DNA of 37,524 nucleotides from Clostridiales bacterium (GCA_031297485.1 JAISYE010000003.1:1-37524), one strand, 5' to 3'; positions 1 to 7,931 are shown, counted from the stretch's first letter. Notes: generated by a model from the sequence alone, not told the origin. Numbers and translations: made by a program.

Positions 1-129
1 AGAGTTTTCTCATGGTTAAATCGCTTTCGCAAAATTCTTGTGCGTTATGAGAAATATGCTTTCACTTATATGGGTTTGTTACAATTTGCATGTGCTTTTA
101 TCGCTTTTAGACAAATCGAGTTTATTTAG
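1..129 (+). CDS. IS5-type transposase, C-terminal end (partial)
   Basis: Frame 1 is open from the window edge to TAG at 127-129 (42 residues) and reads RVFSWLNRFRKILVRYEKY then a Phe/Ala-rich helix ending AFRQIEFI. The W-L-N-R-F-R-K...R-Y-E-K pattern is typical of the last part of the DDE domain of IS5-family transposases, after the catalytic Glu. The gene was below the ORF track length limit. The rest lies outside the window, so it cannot be said whether the element is complete. Its stop codon overlaps the presumed right end of the element (GGGATAAGCC at 129-138), an arrangement seen in compact insertion sequences. Confidence 0.75.
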   Translation, partial: RVFSWLNRFRKILVRYEKYAFTYMGLLQFACAFIAFRQIEFI

Positions 130-138
130 GGATAAGCC
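121..138 (+). repeat. Right terminal end of the IS5-type element
   Basis: The string TTTATTTAGGGATAAGCC differs by one base from the right end of the 97-bp MITE at 5426-5522 (TTTATTCAGGGATAAGCC). This marks it as the transposase-recognised terminus and links the MITE to this IS. The left end is outside the window. Confidence 0.65.
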
Positions 139-444
139 ATTAATATACTCGCAACGGGCACAATTTTTATAAACAAATTACAGACGAGGGCGAACGCAGT
201 TCGACTCTACAGTGCAGTTCGACTCTACAGTCTACAGGGCATTTCCGCGCCTTTCGCGGTTTATAAGGAACAAAGAAAGAACAGACTCCCAAACTTGGAA
301 TAAACTTTCTTCAACCTCGAAAGACGCGAAAAATACAAAAAGGCTATATGGTCTCATTGAAACTTGTGCCCGTTCACCGTATAGCTATACTCACGAACGA
401 ACACTTTGTCCAAACGAGCGGCGGGCGAACAGAAACTTGACGGC
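139..444. other. Intergenic stretch with an 18-bp tandem repeat
   Basis: No credible gene is seen. Positions 197-231 hold two copies of an 18-bp unit (CAGTTCGACTCTACAGTG). The + strand ORF at 212-487 runs antisense into the end of rlmD and has no ribosome binding site. Confidence 0.6.
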
Positions 445-1836
445 TTACCTTTCCACCCGTGACATCACTGCCGCGCACTCCACATGAGGTGTTTTCGGGA
501 AACAGTCCACCGGCTGAATTCTTTCCAGGCGGTACTTTTCCGTCTGGCATAAAATTTTCAAATCCCTGGCCAGTGTGGCGGGGTCGCAGGACACGTAGAC
601 AATTCTTTCCGGAGCGGCCTCCAGCGCCGCCGAAAGCGCGGCCGCGCCGCACCCAGCGCGCGGCGGGTCCAGCACAATTACGGCCGGGCGCTCGCCGTAT
701 TTTTCCGTACACTCGTAAATAAGCCTCTCCGCCCTGCCCTCTAAAAATTCCGCGTTTGAAATTTTATTGCGTATGGCGTTCCGTCGGGCGTCCTCCACAG
801 CTTCTGTTGACTGCTCAATACCGTAAACTTTTTTCACGCGGCGTGCCATTAGCAGGGCAATGGTTCCCGTCCCGCAATAGGCGTCTATTACCATGCCGTC
901 TGGCCTGAGACGCGCGAACTCAAGCGCCAGACCATACAGGATTTTTGTTTGAGTTGGATTGACTTGGAAGAATGACAGCGGCGAAATTTCAAACTCCAAG
1001 TCCTCTACAAAATCCGTTATAAATTTTTCGCCCCAAATCACTTCGTAGCTGTTACCCATAATAACGCTTGAGCGTTCTGTATTTTTGGACACACAAAGGC
1101 TTTTCAGGCCTGGTATTTCAGACGCCAGCGCCTCGGCAAGCCGGCGCGCGTGAGGGAGGCTGCGGCCGTTTATCACGACGCAGACCATTACATCCCCTGT
1201 CACAAACCCGCAGCGCACCATTACATGCTTCACCAGCCCGGACCGAGCGTGTTCACGGAAGTTCCGGCCCCGGTCATAAGCCGTGATGCCGCGGCTCGTC
1301 ATAAATCCCTTTACAATATTAAGGGCGCGGCCTGCTTCCGGACGCTGCGCCAGGCAGTCGTCCACAGGAACAACCCTATGGCTGTCAGGGGAAAAGAACC
1401 CGGCGGCGCAGCCGCGGCCGTCCGGCACCACGTGGAAGGACGCCTTGTTCCTATAGCGCAGCGGCTCGGACATGCCGATGGTATCGGGCACGGACATATC
1501 GCGAAAACCGCCGACCCGCCGCAGGGCCGCGGCGACCTTTTCCGTTTTGCAGCGCAGCTCAGCGGAATAATCCAAGCTCATAAGCGCACAGCCGCCGCAG
1601 CGGTTTGAAATCCCGCAGGGAGACGTGACCCGGCAGGGCGACGGCTCAATTATTTTTATTAATTCCCCGTAACCGTAATTTTTATGGAGCTTTACAACAC
1701 GGGTCTCAATCAAGTCTCCGGGCAGGGCGCCGCGCACAAAAAGCGCGAACCCTGAGGCGTCCGCGCGTCCAACGCCTTCACCAAAACTGCCGAGAGCCGT
1801 AACAGACATTGTATAGTGCTGATTCAGCTTAATCAT
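445..1836 (-). CDS. rlmD: 23S rRNA (uracil-5-)-methyltransferase, RlmD/TrmA family
   Basis: A 463-residue RNA m5U methyltransferase, within the usual family length. An N-terminal TRAM domain (about 1-62) for RNA binding is followed by the Fe-S cysteine cluster C74-X5-C80-X2-C83 (CGISNRCGGC) with a further Cys near 160. The C-terminal Rossmann domain has the SAM loop VIDAYCGTGTIALL, the LDPPRAGC motif, and the catalytic nucleophile in YVSCDPATLARDL. The start has an upstream AAAGGGGA. Bacillota often carry several paralogs (RlmCD-type), so the exact target uracil is not certain. The gene stands alone. Confidence 0.9.
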   Translation of the reverse strand: MIKLNQHYTMSVTALGSFGEGVGRADASGFALFVRGALPGDLIETRVVKLHKNYGYGELIKIIEPSPCRVTSPCGISNRCGGCALMSLDYSAELRCKTEKVAAALRRVGGFRDMSVPDTIGMSEPLRYRNKASFHVVPDGRGCAAGFFSPDSHRVVPVDDCLAQRPEAGRALNIVKGFMTSRGITAYDRGRNFREHARSGLVKHVMVRCGFVTGDVMVCVVINGRSLPHARRLAEALASEIPGLKSLCVSKNTERSSVIMGNSYEVIWGEKFITDFVEDLEFEISPLSFFQVNPTQTKILYGLALEFARLRPDGMVIDAYCGTGTIALLMARRVKKVYGIEQSTEAVEDARRNAIRNKISNAEFLEGRAERLIYECTEKYGERPAVIVLDPPRAGCGAAALSAALEAAPERIVYVSCDPATLARDLKILCQTEKYRLERIQPVDCFPKTPHVECAAVMSRVER

Positions 1837-1868
1837 AAATTATCCCCTTTGTTCTGCGGCGCTTGCAG

Positions 1869-1887
1869 GGGCGAACTGTGTTCGCCC
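1869..1887. repeat. Short hairpin repeat GGGCGAA-N5-TTCGCCC
   Basis: A perfect 7-bp stem with a 5-nt loop. Related copies lie at 8011-8029, 24849-24867 and, extended by a GGGTTA arm, 33641-33671. A degenerate copy is near 184-200. All are intergenic or in leaders. The function is unknown. Confidence 0.6.
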
Positions 1888-1942
1888 GCCTTTGCATGAT
1901 ATTCTTAAGCGCTTGATAAGTCAAGTGTGCCGTGCGATTATT

Positions 1943-2032
1943 TAAGGCGTGTTTGAAAATTCCTAAAAGCGCGAAATTTCGAATGAAACCGCTGCAATTT
2001 TGCGTTGGAATCTAGTTTTCAGACACGTCCTA
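1943..2032 (+). repeat. 90-bp MITE-like repeat, copy 1
   Basis: Imperfect terminal inverted repeats (AAGGCGTGTTTGAAAA and TTTTCAGACACGTCCT) flank an internal inverted repeat built on GCGCGAAATTTC and AATTTTGCGTTGG, so the whole unit can fold into one long hairpin. It contains no ORF. It abuts copy 2 head-to-tail, sharing the TAA junction. Confidence 0.8.
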
Positions 2033-2120
2033 AGGCGTGTTTGAAAATTCCTAAAAGCGCGAAATTTCGAATGAAACCGCTACAATTTCGCGCTGGAATC
2101 TAGTTTTCAAACATGTCCTA
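2031..2120 (+). repeat. 90-bp MITE-like repeat, copy 2
   Basis: Nearly identical to copy 1 and directly adjacent in the same orientation. The right end reads ACATGTCCTA. Confidence 0.8.
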
Positions 2121-2186
2121 GGAATGACGAAAGTAAACGCGTTTCCGAAAAAGGACGGCTCGGGCATTAACCCGGAACTTTTTCAG

Positions 2187-2219
2187 GGCGAGAGTCAATT
2201 TTGACACTCTCGCCTTTTT
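2187..2219 (+). terminator. Rho-independent terminator-like hairpin
   Basis: GGCGAGAGT pairs with ACTCTCGCC around a short loop, followed by TTTTT on the + strand. There is no + strand gene immediately upstream, so it may insulate the lipoprotein gene at 2285 from read-through, or end transcription coming from the repeats. A sister hairpin lies at 28016-28053. Confidence 0.6.
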
Positions 2220-2284
2220 GCGTTCCCGGTTCTGCTAAACTAGTTTCAATCTACAAAAATTAAACCACGAAGGGAAAGAGCACA

Positions 2285-3499
2285 ATGAAACGATTCAACG
2301 GACTAATTGCTATCATGGTAATGGTAGCTCTGCTATTGACAGGATGCGGCGTTAGTGCGGCACAGGCGGAAAACAGCGCGGCGCTCTCGCTCTCGCAGGC
2401 ACGGCCGGAATACAGCGTGGTATCCTCGCCAGCGCAGGCACAGCCGGAATATAGCTTGGTATCCTACCCAGCGCAGGCACAGCCAAGCGACGACACAGAG
2501 GCGGCGCCTCAAAGCGCGGAGATAGCCCAAATAGCGGTTGCAAGCTCAACGGAAGTCGATCCGATTGTCAACAGCTTATTCCAGTATCAGCCTCTGCTTT
2601 TGGAATTCTTGGTAAATGACGATTTGGTCATAGAGCCAGAAACCAATGGATTGACAATAAGCACGGAGAGCGGCAATGCTTTGTGCAGCATCGTCCTTAC
2701 TCCGGGTGTGCAAAACCTTGGTAAAACAGTGGAGTTTATTCCCGAGAGGATTGAAAGCACACTTGGCATTACCGGGGCAGAAATCACAGACGGCTATATG
2801 TTCGGCGCGAAAGCAAAGCGCTCGACTGTACAGTTTAGTCTGGATGATGGCCTAAGCGGCATTCTCAGCATAACCGAAGCTATCATAAACCAGTCTCTGT
2901 ATGAGATGATATTGATTTTCTCGGAGGATCTTTCGGAGAGCGAGGCCGAGCTTTTTCTGAACCTTATCGCGTCAATGAATGTGCTTTCGCCAAAGAATGT
3001 CGATAAAACTGTCAAAACGGCAACATACGAGAGCAAGTACGCTAAGGTGCCCCCCGCCAAGCAGACCGCGCAAATAGAGTATGTCCCCGTGACGGAGTGG
3101 GTATATCTGCCTTACTATTATTACAGCGACCCCGGCGATTATTACGACCCTGCTTTTTACGAGCCGGACTATAACTACTGGAGCGACTCGGACGACTATT
3201 GGAGTTGGGGTTGGGATGACGAATATGACTGGTATTTTTACGACGAGTACGACTATTGGTATGACTATGACTACTATACTGATTACGACTATTACTACGA
3301 TGATGACTGGTACGATTATTACAGCGAATACGATCCATATGACGAATACTACTACTATGACGACTACCTGACCGAGGAATACGGCTATGGTGACGATTTC
3401 GCCGAGTACTACGATAGCTTTGACGATTATGACTACTACGACTACTACGACTATGACGACTACTACGACGATTACTACTATGACGACTACGACTACTAG
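2285..3499 (+). CDS. Lipoprotein with Tyr/Asp-rich C-terminal tail
   Basis: A 404-residue protein of unrecognised family. The N-terminus is a lipoprotein signal (about 20 residues, lipobox LLTGC, lipidated Cys21), so it should be anchored on the outer face of the membrane. Residues about 37-68 are a 13-residue tandem repeat (PEYSVVSSPAQAQ type). Residues about 90-255 look like a compact globular alpha/beta domain of unknown type. From about residue 273 to the end the sequence is almost entirely Tyr, Asp, Glu and Trp (DYYDYYDYDDYYDD). The stop interrupts a Tyr/Asp/Gly-rich coding pattern that carries on in another frame, so the annotated end may be a frameshift. The start has AAGGGAAAG upstream. 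Confidence 0.8.
   Translation: MKRFNGLIAIMVMVALLLTGCGVSAAQAENSAALSLSQARPEYSVVSSPAQAQPEYSLVSYPAQAQPSDDTEAAPQSAEIAQIAVASSTEVDPIVNSLFQYQPLLLEFLVNDDLVIEPETNGLTISTESGNALCSIVLTPGVQNLGKTVEFIPERIESTLGITGAEITDGYMFGAKAKRSTVQFSLDDGLSGILSITEAIINQSLYEMILIFSEDLSESEAELFLNLIASMNVLSPKNVDKTVKTATYESKYAKVPPAKQTAQIEYVPVTEWVYLPYYYYSDPGDYYDPAFYEPDYNYWSDSDDYWSWGWDDEYDWYFYDEYDYWYDYDYYTDYDYYYDDDWYDYYSEYDPYDEYYYYDDYLTEEYGYGDDFAEYYDSFDDYDYYDYYDYDDYYDDYYYDDYDY
2395..2487 (+). repeat. 39-bp tandem repeat inside the lipoprotein gene
   Basis: Two full 39-bp units (2395-2433 and 2434-2472) and a third partial one, encoding a Pro/Gln/Ala-rich 13-residue repeat just after the lipidation site. It probably forms a flexible linker. 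In-frame unit number could vary between strains. Confidence 0.8.
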
Positions 3500-3759
3500 A
3501 CGGTGACTGCTACAACGGCGGTTACGGTGACGTTTACGGCGATAACTATGACGAATGGCAACGGCAACGTGTCTATCCAGAGGTCAAAACTAAAACCTTA
3601 AAACCAACGGACACTTCAGGGGTTCTACCCCAAACGGGCGGATTGCGTAGTCCCCTGCGATATTGCGTGTGTCGTAGGGGACTATGGCAATCGGTCCCGT
3701 ATGTGGGCTCGTCCCCGAGAAGACCCCTTCTTGCGCTTCGCGCGCTCAAGTGTTTATAG
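3499..3759 (+). other. Frameshifted continuation of the Tyr/Asp-rich tail
   Basis: In the frame starting at 3499 the DNA reads DGDCYNGGYGDVYGDNYDEW and stays open to TAG at 3757-3759. The composition matches the end of the preceding gene. Adding one base at the stop (TAC-TA(C)-GAC-GGT) would join the two. From about 3592 the sequence merges into a composite-repeat fragment (CCAACGGACACTTCAGG), so the last part is probably not original coding sequence. Confidence 0.45.
3649..3683. repeat. 12-bp stem hairpin
   Basis: AGTCCCCTGCGA pairs with TCGTAGGGGACT (one G-U) around an 11-nt loop, between the converging lipoprotein and abiEii genes. There is no T run. It may be a bidirectional transcription barrier or part of a repeat fragment. 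Confidence 0.5.
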
Positions 3760-3769
3760 TCTGCGGCGG

Positions 3770-4621
3770 TCATTTCTGAACCGCCTCCGGCTTGTCCCCC
3801 ATGCCTGACAATGCCGCCAGAGCCTTGACCGACCCTATCGCCATTTCCCATGTGACATCGGCGGCGTAGGAGTATTTCTTGGCGTACTTTTGCCAAAGGT
3901 CAATCATCACAGGGCTTTCGGCGGCCATCGCAATAGCGTCGTCGGTGTCTGCCATCTGCTCGGACGTGCCGCGCTTTTCAATGGTCTTTCCCAGAGCGGC
4001 CTTAAACGTATCGGCATCATATTGCTGTGTGGTGGTCAGGATATAGATGTCGTAAAAGTCCCTCATGCGGGTGTTGGCCACGCCGCGTGTGACGACGGTC
4101 TCAAATTTCTCAGCCAGAACGGTTTCCAAGTTGTACGCCATAATGCTGATTGTCCTGTCCTCAAACATCAGCTTGAAGCTGTACTCGATTTCCCTCGGTG
4201 TGACAAAATCGCCTGTCGTGATGTCAACTTTCAAGGTTTGGCGGGTCTTGTCAAGGACAGCCCCGATGGAAACGCGGTAACCGGCTTCTTCCCTGATTTC
4301 CTCAATACCACGCGAAGAGAACTCCACTCCGTCGTCGACCGGTGCGCTGAGAATTCTCTCAATGATAGCCGTTATCTCCGGCGCGGCAAGTGTCTGCCCC
4401 TTGATGGCGGCATCCATGTCCATCGTGGTTTGCGTGTCGATGCCGACCATTGCTGCGATAAGCATACCGCCCTTCAGGATGAAGTTGCGTTTGTATTCGG
4501 AAACGGCTATGCGCTCCAAGAACCGCTCCAGCATAAAGTTGCGGAGCAGTATTTCGGCTTCCACGTTTGACTTCTTCGAGAGGTTGCGGAAGAGTGCCTT
4601 TAGCTGCGCCGATGTCTTCAT
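3770..4621 (-). CDS. abiEii: AbiEii/AbiGii-type nucleotidyltransferase toxin
   Basis: A 283-residue toxin of the type IV AbiE system. Family members are nucleotidyltransferases that block translation, in characterised cases by modifying tRNA. The DNA polymerase beta-like fold is visible: FILKGGMLI (hG[G/S] motif, about residues 47-55), TMDMDA (metal-binding D-x-D), LKVDITTGD (third acidic motif) and the family signature ETVLAEKFET followed by NTRMRDFYDIYIL. Its ATG overlaps the antitoxin stop (ATGA), so the pair is translationally coupled with the antitoxin first, the usual AbiE order. Length is normal. It may act in abortive infection or in stabilising the locus. Confidence 0.9.
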   Translation of the reverse strand: MKTSAQLKALFRNLSKKSNVEAEILLRNFMLERFLERIAVSEYKRNFILKGGMLIAAMVGIDTQTTMDMDAAIKGQTLAAPEITAIIERILSAPVDDGVEFSSRGIEEIREEAGYRVSIGAVLDKTRQTLKVDITTGDFVTPREIEYSFKLMFEDRTISIMAYNLETVLAEKFETVVTRGVANTRMRDFYDIYILTTTQQYDADTFKAALGKTIEKRGTSEQMADTDDAIAMAAESPVMIDLWQKYAKKYSYAADVTWEMAIGSVKALAALSGMGDKPEAVQK

Positions 4622-5211
4622 AGGAGTACCTCCATATAGCTTCTAAGCGGTTTCGCTACGCCGAACGTCTCGGCCATTTTCATAAGCGTGTTCAGGTTCT
4701 TGCTTTTGCGCCTCGCATAGCGTTTGATTGCGTCTGTCACAACGGCGATATCCATCTGGTTTCGGCTGCGTAAGACATCACAAATGGTGCGCTCCAAGCT
4801 GTAGGCGACGACAGTATGCCCGAACATAGTGGTGAGTTCCGTAGCGCCGACATCGTGCAGTTCACGCTTGATGGTGAACACAGTGAAGCCGTCTTCGCGC
4901 AGCTTGACGGCGTTGTACCCCGTCGGCACGGTAACCGTGTAGCTGACCGGGTCTCGGTCGGTCAGGTCATGCAGATAAAGAGCCGTTTCATGTGAATAGA
5001 TGATTTTGGGACGCCTGAGTTGGGCGGTATACATCTTATCGACAAACTCATCCGGCAGAATATAAACACCGAAAGAAGCCTTCTCCAACTCGCCAGATTT
5101 GACGAGCAGGCGCAGGCGTTCATTCGAGATACCCACTTTATTTGCTTGGGCGGTCGTGACTGTACCGCCATTTTTTGTTAGAATGTTCCGCAATTCTTCA
5201 GGCACTGCCAA
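4618..5211 (-). CDS. abiEi: AbiEi-type antitoxin / transcriptional repressor
   Basis: A 197-residue type IV antitoxin. An N-terminal winged helix (about 1-55, GTVTTAQANKVGISNERLRLL) is followed by the AbiEi C-terminal region containing YSHETALYLHDLTD and LERTICDVLRSR. In characterised systems it represses its own operon by binding inverted repeats and neutralises AbiEii without stable binding. The start is TTG at 5211, chosen because AGGAGGT lies 6 nt upstream; no ATG fits. A TTGACT-N18-TACAAT promoter sits just upstream, next to a large inverted repeat. Confidence 0.88.
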   Translation of the reverse strand: MAVPEELRNILTKNGGTVTTAQANKVGISNERLRLLVKSGELEKASFGVYILPDEFVDKMYTAQLRRPKIIYSHETALYLHDLTDRDPVSYTVTVPTGYNAVKLREDGFTVFTIKRELHDVGATELTTMFGHTVVAYSLERTICDVLRSRNQMDIAVVTDAIKRYARRKSKNLNTLMKMAETFGVAKPLRSYMEVLL

Positions 5212-5243
5212 GTCGCCACCTCCTGTTTGACTTTTACACTTTT

Positions 5244-5273
5244 ATTGTAACTGATACTTGCATAAAAGTCAAT
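5244..5273 (-). promoter_or_regulatory. Promoter of the abiEi-abiEii operon
   Basis: On the minus strand, TTGACT (5268-5273) and TACAAT (5244-5249) are separated by 18 nt, about 30 nt upstream of the TTG start and its AGGAGGT. Confidence 0.65.
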
Positions 5274-5274
5274 A

Positions 5275-5339
5275 GGCGATTTTGATTTTTATGCTCATTA
5301 CAAATGCTTAACGAGCATAAAAACAAATCAAAGACCGCC
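5275..5339. promoter_or_regulatory. Large inverted repeat upstream of abiEi (candidate operator)
   Basis: TTTTTATGCTC (5286-5296) and GAGCATAAAAA (5313-5323) form a perfect 11-bp inverted repeat. It extends outward imperfectly through GATTT/AAATC to GGC/GCC. It directly precedes the -35 box of the toxin-antitoxin promoter. AbiEi proteins are known to bind such repeats, so an autoregulatory operator is the simplest reading. Confidence 0.5.
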
Positions 5340-5421
5340 TTTTCAATGCCGGTCAGGATAGCGACCACGGCTTGTCAGCGCGTCGTTTTTGGAATAATCG
5401 TATCCATCAATCGAATACTAT

Positions 5422-5526
5422 CTAAGAGCCTATCCCTTAATAGGCAAGAATGTTGATTTTGCGCCATTTCTGTGTTTTAAAATCCAATATTTAAGCCATT
5501 CCGCTTTATTCAGGGATAAGCCCTAA
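5422..5526 (+). mobile_element. 97-bp MITE related to the IS5-type element, with CTAA target duplication
   Basis: The element occupies 5426-5522, beginning GAGCCTATCCCTTAATA and ending TTTATTCAGGGATAAGCC, with CTAA on both sides (5422-5425 and 5523-5526). The YTAR-type 4-bp duplication fits IS5-family transposition, and the right end matches the terminus at 121-138. There is no ORF inside. The flanking CTAA on the right contains the stop codon of the AraC gene. Confidence 0.75.
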
Positions 5527-6491
5527 AGCTCTTCCGCCTTAATCCAGCCCCTGTAAGGCAGTATGCACCTGTGTTCCGGCTTAATCTCCTTATTTTTCGC
5601 GGTGCAGCGGTAGTCCCGCGGGGAAACGCCCATAATTTGCATGAAACAGCGCTCGAAACTGGAAATAGAGGCGAAGCCCACAGCCTCGGCAATGCTTAAG
5701 ATTGCGTCCGAGGTGGAAAGCAGCAGGCAGCAGGCTTTTTCCACACGCATGGTGTTAATAAAATTAAGCGGCGTAGAACCGATGGTGGATAAAAATTCCC
5801 GGCGGAAATGCGCGGTGCTTAAATGGCAGATTTCCGCCAAGGAATCGACGGGAAACCGATGCATGTAATTGGCGTAAATATAATCCAGCGCAGGCGCCAA
5901 GGCATACGAAACCTTCTTGCCCCCCCCCCGTACAGCCCAGATATAACTGTCGCGCAGGCGCAAAAGCTCAATGTACAGCGCCTGCAGCAGGAAAGACACA
6001 ACCGCTTCGTACCCTGGCTTGTTCTGCCGCATTTCCTCCACAATGCTCATCACATAAAAATAGATGCGCGGATATCTGGATTGAGTGTGTGGGCCGCCGC
6101 GGCTGAACAGGCAGTAAAAATCCAGTTCTCCGGAAGTTCCGGCCTCGGCGGCAAAGCCCTGAGCAGCCAGCAAGTTCCCCCGCAGTTTGTCAAAGTCAAT
6201 GAACAAGTAGGACCACAGGCTTTTCGTGCCCTTGCTGGAGAAGGTCGTGTGCGCGATATGCCGCGGAATGCAGGTGACATCCCCTTCGCGGAAAGGCAGC
6301 TCGGCATCCTCAAAAACCATAGTCCCGCTTTCCGAATGGCAAATGCCCACCTCAAAGCAATTGTGAAAATGCAATCGGTTACTTTTCACATCGGAGATAT
6401 ACCAGTCCTCGCCATCCAGCAAGAGCACGGGTAAACGCGCGGACAATTCATAAATACGGTATTCTACTATTTTTTTATGTTGTCTGGACAT
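5523..6491 (-). CDS. AraC-family regulator of the pectin locus
   Basis: A 322-residue regulator. The N-terminal cupin-like sensor (about 20-110; LHFHNCFEVGICHSESG, then FREGDVTCIPRHIAHT) probably binds a sugar. The C-terminal AraC domain (about 205-300) has both helix-turn-helix motifs: DSLAEICHLSTAHFRREF and SIAEAVGFASISSFERCF followed by GVSPRDYR. It is divergent from the ABC transporter genes, 287 nt away, which suggests it controls them. The start has AAGGAGA upstream. The stop TAG lies in the target duplication of the adjacent MITE, so the original C-terminus may have been altered by the insertion. A run of ten G occurs mid-gene. Confidence 0.88.
   Translation of the reverse strand: MSRQHKKIVEYRIYELSARLPVLLLDGEDWYISDVKSNRLHFHNCFEVGICHSESGTMVFEDAELPFREGDVTCIPRHIAHTTFSSKGTKSLWSYLFIDFDKLRGNLLAAQGFAAEAGTSGELDFYCLFSRGGPHTQSRYPRIYFYVMSIVEEMRQNKPGYEAVVSFLLQALYIELLRLRDSYIWAVRGGGKKVSYALAPALDYIYANYMHRFPVDSLAEICHLSTAHFRREFLSTIGSTPLNFINTMRVEKACCLLLSTSDAILSIAEAVGFASISSFERCFMQIMGVSPRDYRCTAKNKEIKPEHRCILPYRGWIKAEEL
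5920..5929 (-). repeat. Homopolymer run of ten G (coding strand) in the araC gene
   Basis: The run encodes R-G-G-G-K between the sensor and DNA-binding domains. Slippage by one base would shift the frame and remove both helix-turn-helix motifs. Confidence 0.7.
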
Positions 6492-6670
6492 ATTCTCCTT
6501 CCCCCTATATCTGTCAAAATGTTGGAACTATGGCGTTTACACTTATTATGGCGCAACTATCATTAAAAATCAAGCATAAATTTACTTTTGCCCTGGCCCG
6601 CGAAGTAACATCCAATAATTTATTGCCAAAATAAAAATGCTTTTTTGCGTAATACATGATTGTTTTTCGG

Positions 6671-6699
6671 TTGAATGGCGCGAGGGCATTTTGTATTAT
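6671..6699 (+). promoter_or_regulatory. Promoter for the ABC importer genes
   Basis: TTGAAT (6671-6676), a 17-nt spacer and TATTAT (6694-6699, overlapping TATAAT at 6697) lie about 80 nt upstream of the first permease gene. An AraC site is expected just upstream, but no clear repeat was seen. Confidence 0.5.
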
Positions 6700-6778
6700 A
6701 ATAGCTGTACCGCCGCAAACAATCATGGTTTGGGTGGGATGGCCGGAACTTCTGGTTGTAACTTGAAGGAGGTTTATT

Positions 6779-7747
6779 ATGCTCGCGGTTAACACGCCCG
6801 GCGCCCGCCAAGACGGGCGGGTGGGGGAGGGGCAATTTAAGCAGGTGACGGCGGCCCTGAAAAGAGACTGGCAGCTTTATCTGCTCTTGTCCGTGCCTGT
6901 GATTTTTGTAATTGTTTTTAAATACGCGGCGTATCCCGGCCTCCGGATAGCCTTTATGGACTACAAGCCCGCCAGGGGTTTTGATGGCAGTGAATGGGTC
7001 GGGATGGACATATTCGTGCGCATTTTTAATGACGCCGATTTTTTCCGTGCTTTGCGCAATTCCCTGGTTTTCAATTTTTTGGATTTGGCCGTTGGGTTCC
7101 CTACCCCCATTATTTTGGCTATTATGCTTAACGAGCTCCGGTTTAAAGTTTTTAAGCGTGTATCGCAGACCGTGTTGTACCTGCCGCATTTTTTGTCCTG
7201 GGTTATTGTGGCTAGTGTCGCCTATTCCCTGTTTAAGCCGGAAACCGGCCTTGTGAATATCGTCCTTAAAGACCTCGGTCTGATTTCGGCGGGAATCCCA
7301 TTTTTAACGGAAAAATGGCATTGGGCGGCAAGTTACTTGATTATAGCCGTGTGGCAGGGCATGGGCTGGGGCACTATCATTTACCTGGCCGCGATAACAG
7401 GCATCAACGGGGAACTGTACGAGGCCGCCACAGTGGACGGCGCCGGACGGTTCCGCCGTATTTGGCACGTTACCCTGCCCGGCATAAGGCCCACAATGGT
7501 AACCCTGCTTATTATGAACTTGGGACGCGTCATGGGTTCTAATTTCGAAAGGCTGGACTCCTTCTTTAACGTGCAGGTTGTGGATTTTCAGTACCAACTC
7601 GCGATTTATATATACCAGAAGGGTTTGGCCGGCGGCAATTTCTCCCGCGCCACAGCCGTGGGGCTGTTCCAGTCCCTTGTGGGCCTGCTGCTGGTGCTGG
7701 CGGCCGACAGAGTGTCCAAGAACCTGGGGGAGAGCGGTTTGCTTTGA
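6779..7747 (+). CDS. ABC sugar importer permease, LplB-type
   Basis: A 322-residue inner-membrane permease of the carbohydrate CUT1 group (LplB/YtcP-like), with about six membrane helices. The first is near residues 38-60 (LYLLLSVPVIFVIVFKYAAY). The ATPase-docking EAA loop reads EAATVDGAGRFRRIWHVTLPG. The start has AAGGAGG 7 nt upstream. It should pair with the second permease at 8103 and the lipoprotein at 9018. No ATPase gene is present, as is normal for this type, which share an MsmK-like ATPase encoded elsewhere. Context points to rhamnogalacturonan oligosaccharides as substrate. Confidence 0.92.
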   Translation: MLAVNTPGARQDGRVGEGQFKQVTAALKRDWQLYLLLSVPVIFVIVFKYAAYPGLRIAFMDYKPARGFDGSEWVGMDIFVRIFNDADFFRALRNSLVFNFLDLAVGFPTPIILAIMLNELRFKVFKRVSQTVLYLPHFLSWVIVASVAYSLFKPETGLVNIVLKDLGLISAGIPFLTEKWHWAASYLIIAVWQGMGWGTIIYLAAITGINGELYEAATVDGAGRFRRIWHVTLPGIRPTMVTLLIMNLGRVMGSNFERLDSFFNVQVVDFQYQLAIYIYQKGLAGGNFSRATAVGLFQSLVGLLLVLAADRVSKNLGESGLL

Positions 7748-7861
7748 TAAGGCCAAAAGATTAAGACCAACGGACAGTTCACCGTTAGGGGCCTGACGAT
7801 GGTTTGTTCGTTGGCCCCAAATCCCGCTGGGGACCTAACGATGGTTTGTTCGTTGGTCCCC

Positions 7862-7883
7862 GATAGTCGAGCTTGCTCGGCGC
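7862..7883 (-). repeat. 22-bp palindrome, copy a (variant)
   Basis: GATA plus GTCGAGCTTGCTCGGC plus GC. One base in the right arm differs from the consensus. It sits between a GGTCCCC end and AGACCTC. Confidence 0.75.
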
Positions 7884-7931
7884 AGACCTCTTCTTAAAGG
7901 CGGCGAGTGCGATACCGGATGTTCCGGCCCC

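Noticed and set aside
212-487. 91-residue ORF on the + strand
   Set aside because: It has no ribosome binding site or recognisable motif, starts within a tandem repeat and runs antisense into the end of rlmD.
3042-3338. 98-residue minus-strand ORF rich in Ser, Arg, Asn and His
   Set aside because: It is the antisense shadow of the Tyr/Asp-rich codons of the lipoprotein gene.
3622-3645. LPQTGG string in the frameshifted tail after the lipoprotein gene, resembling a sortase signal
   Set aside because: It lies in a repeat-derived segment, is not followed by a hydrophobic helix and basic end, and the protein already has a lipobox.
3890-4570. 226-residue + strand ORF
   Set aside because: It is the antisense shadow of abiEii, which has clear family motifs.
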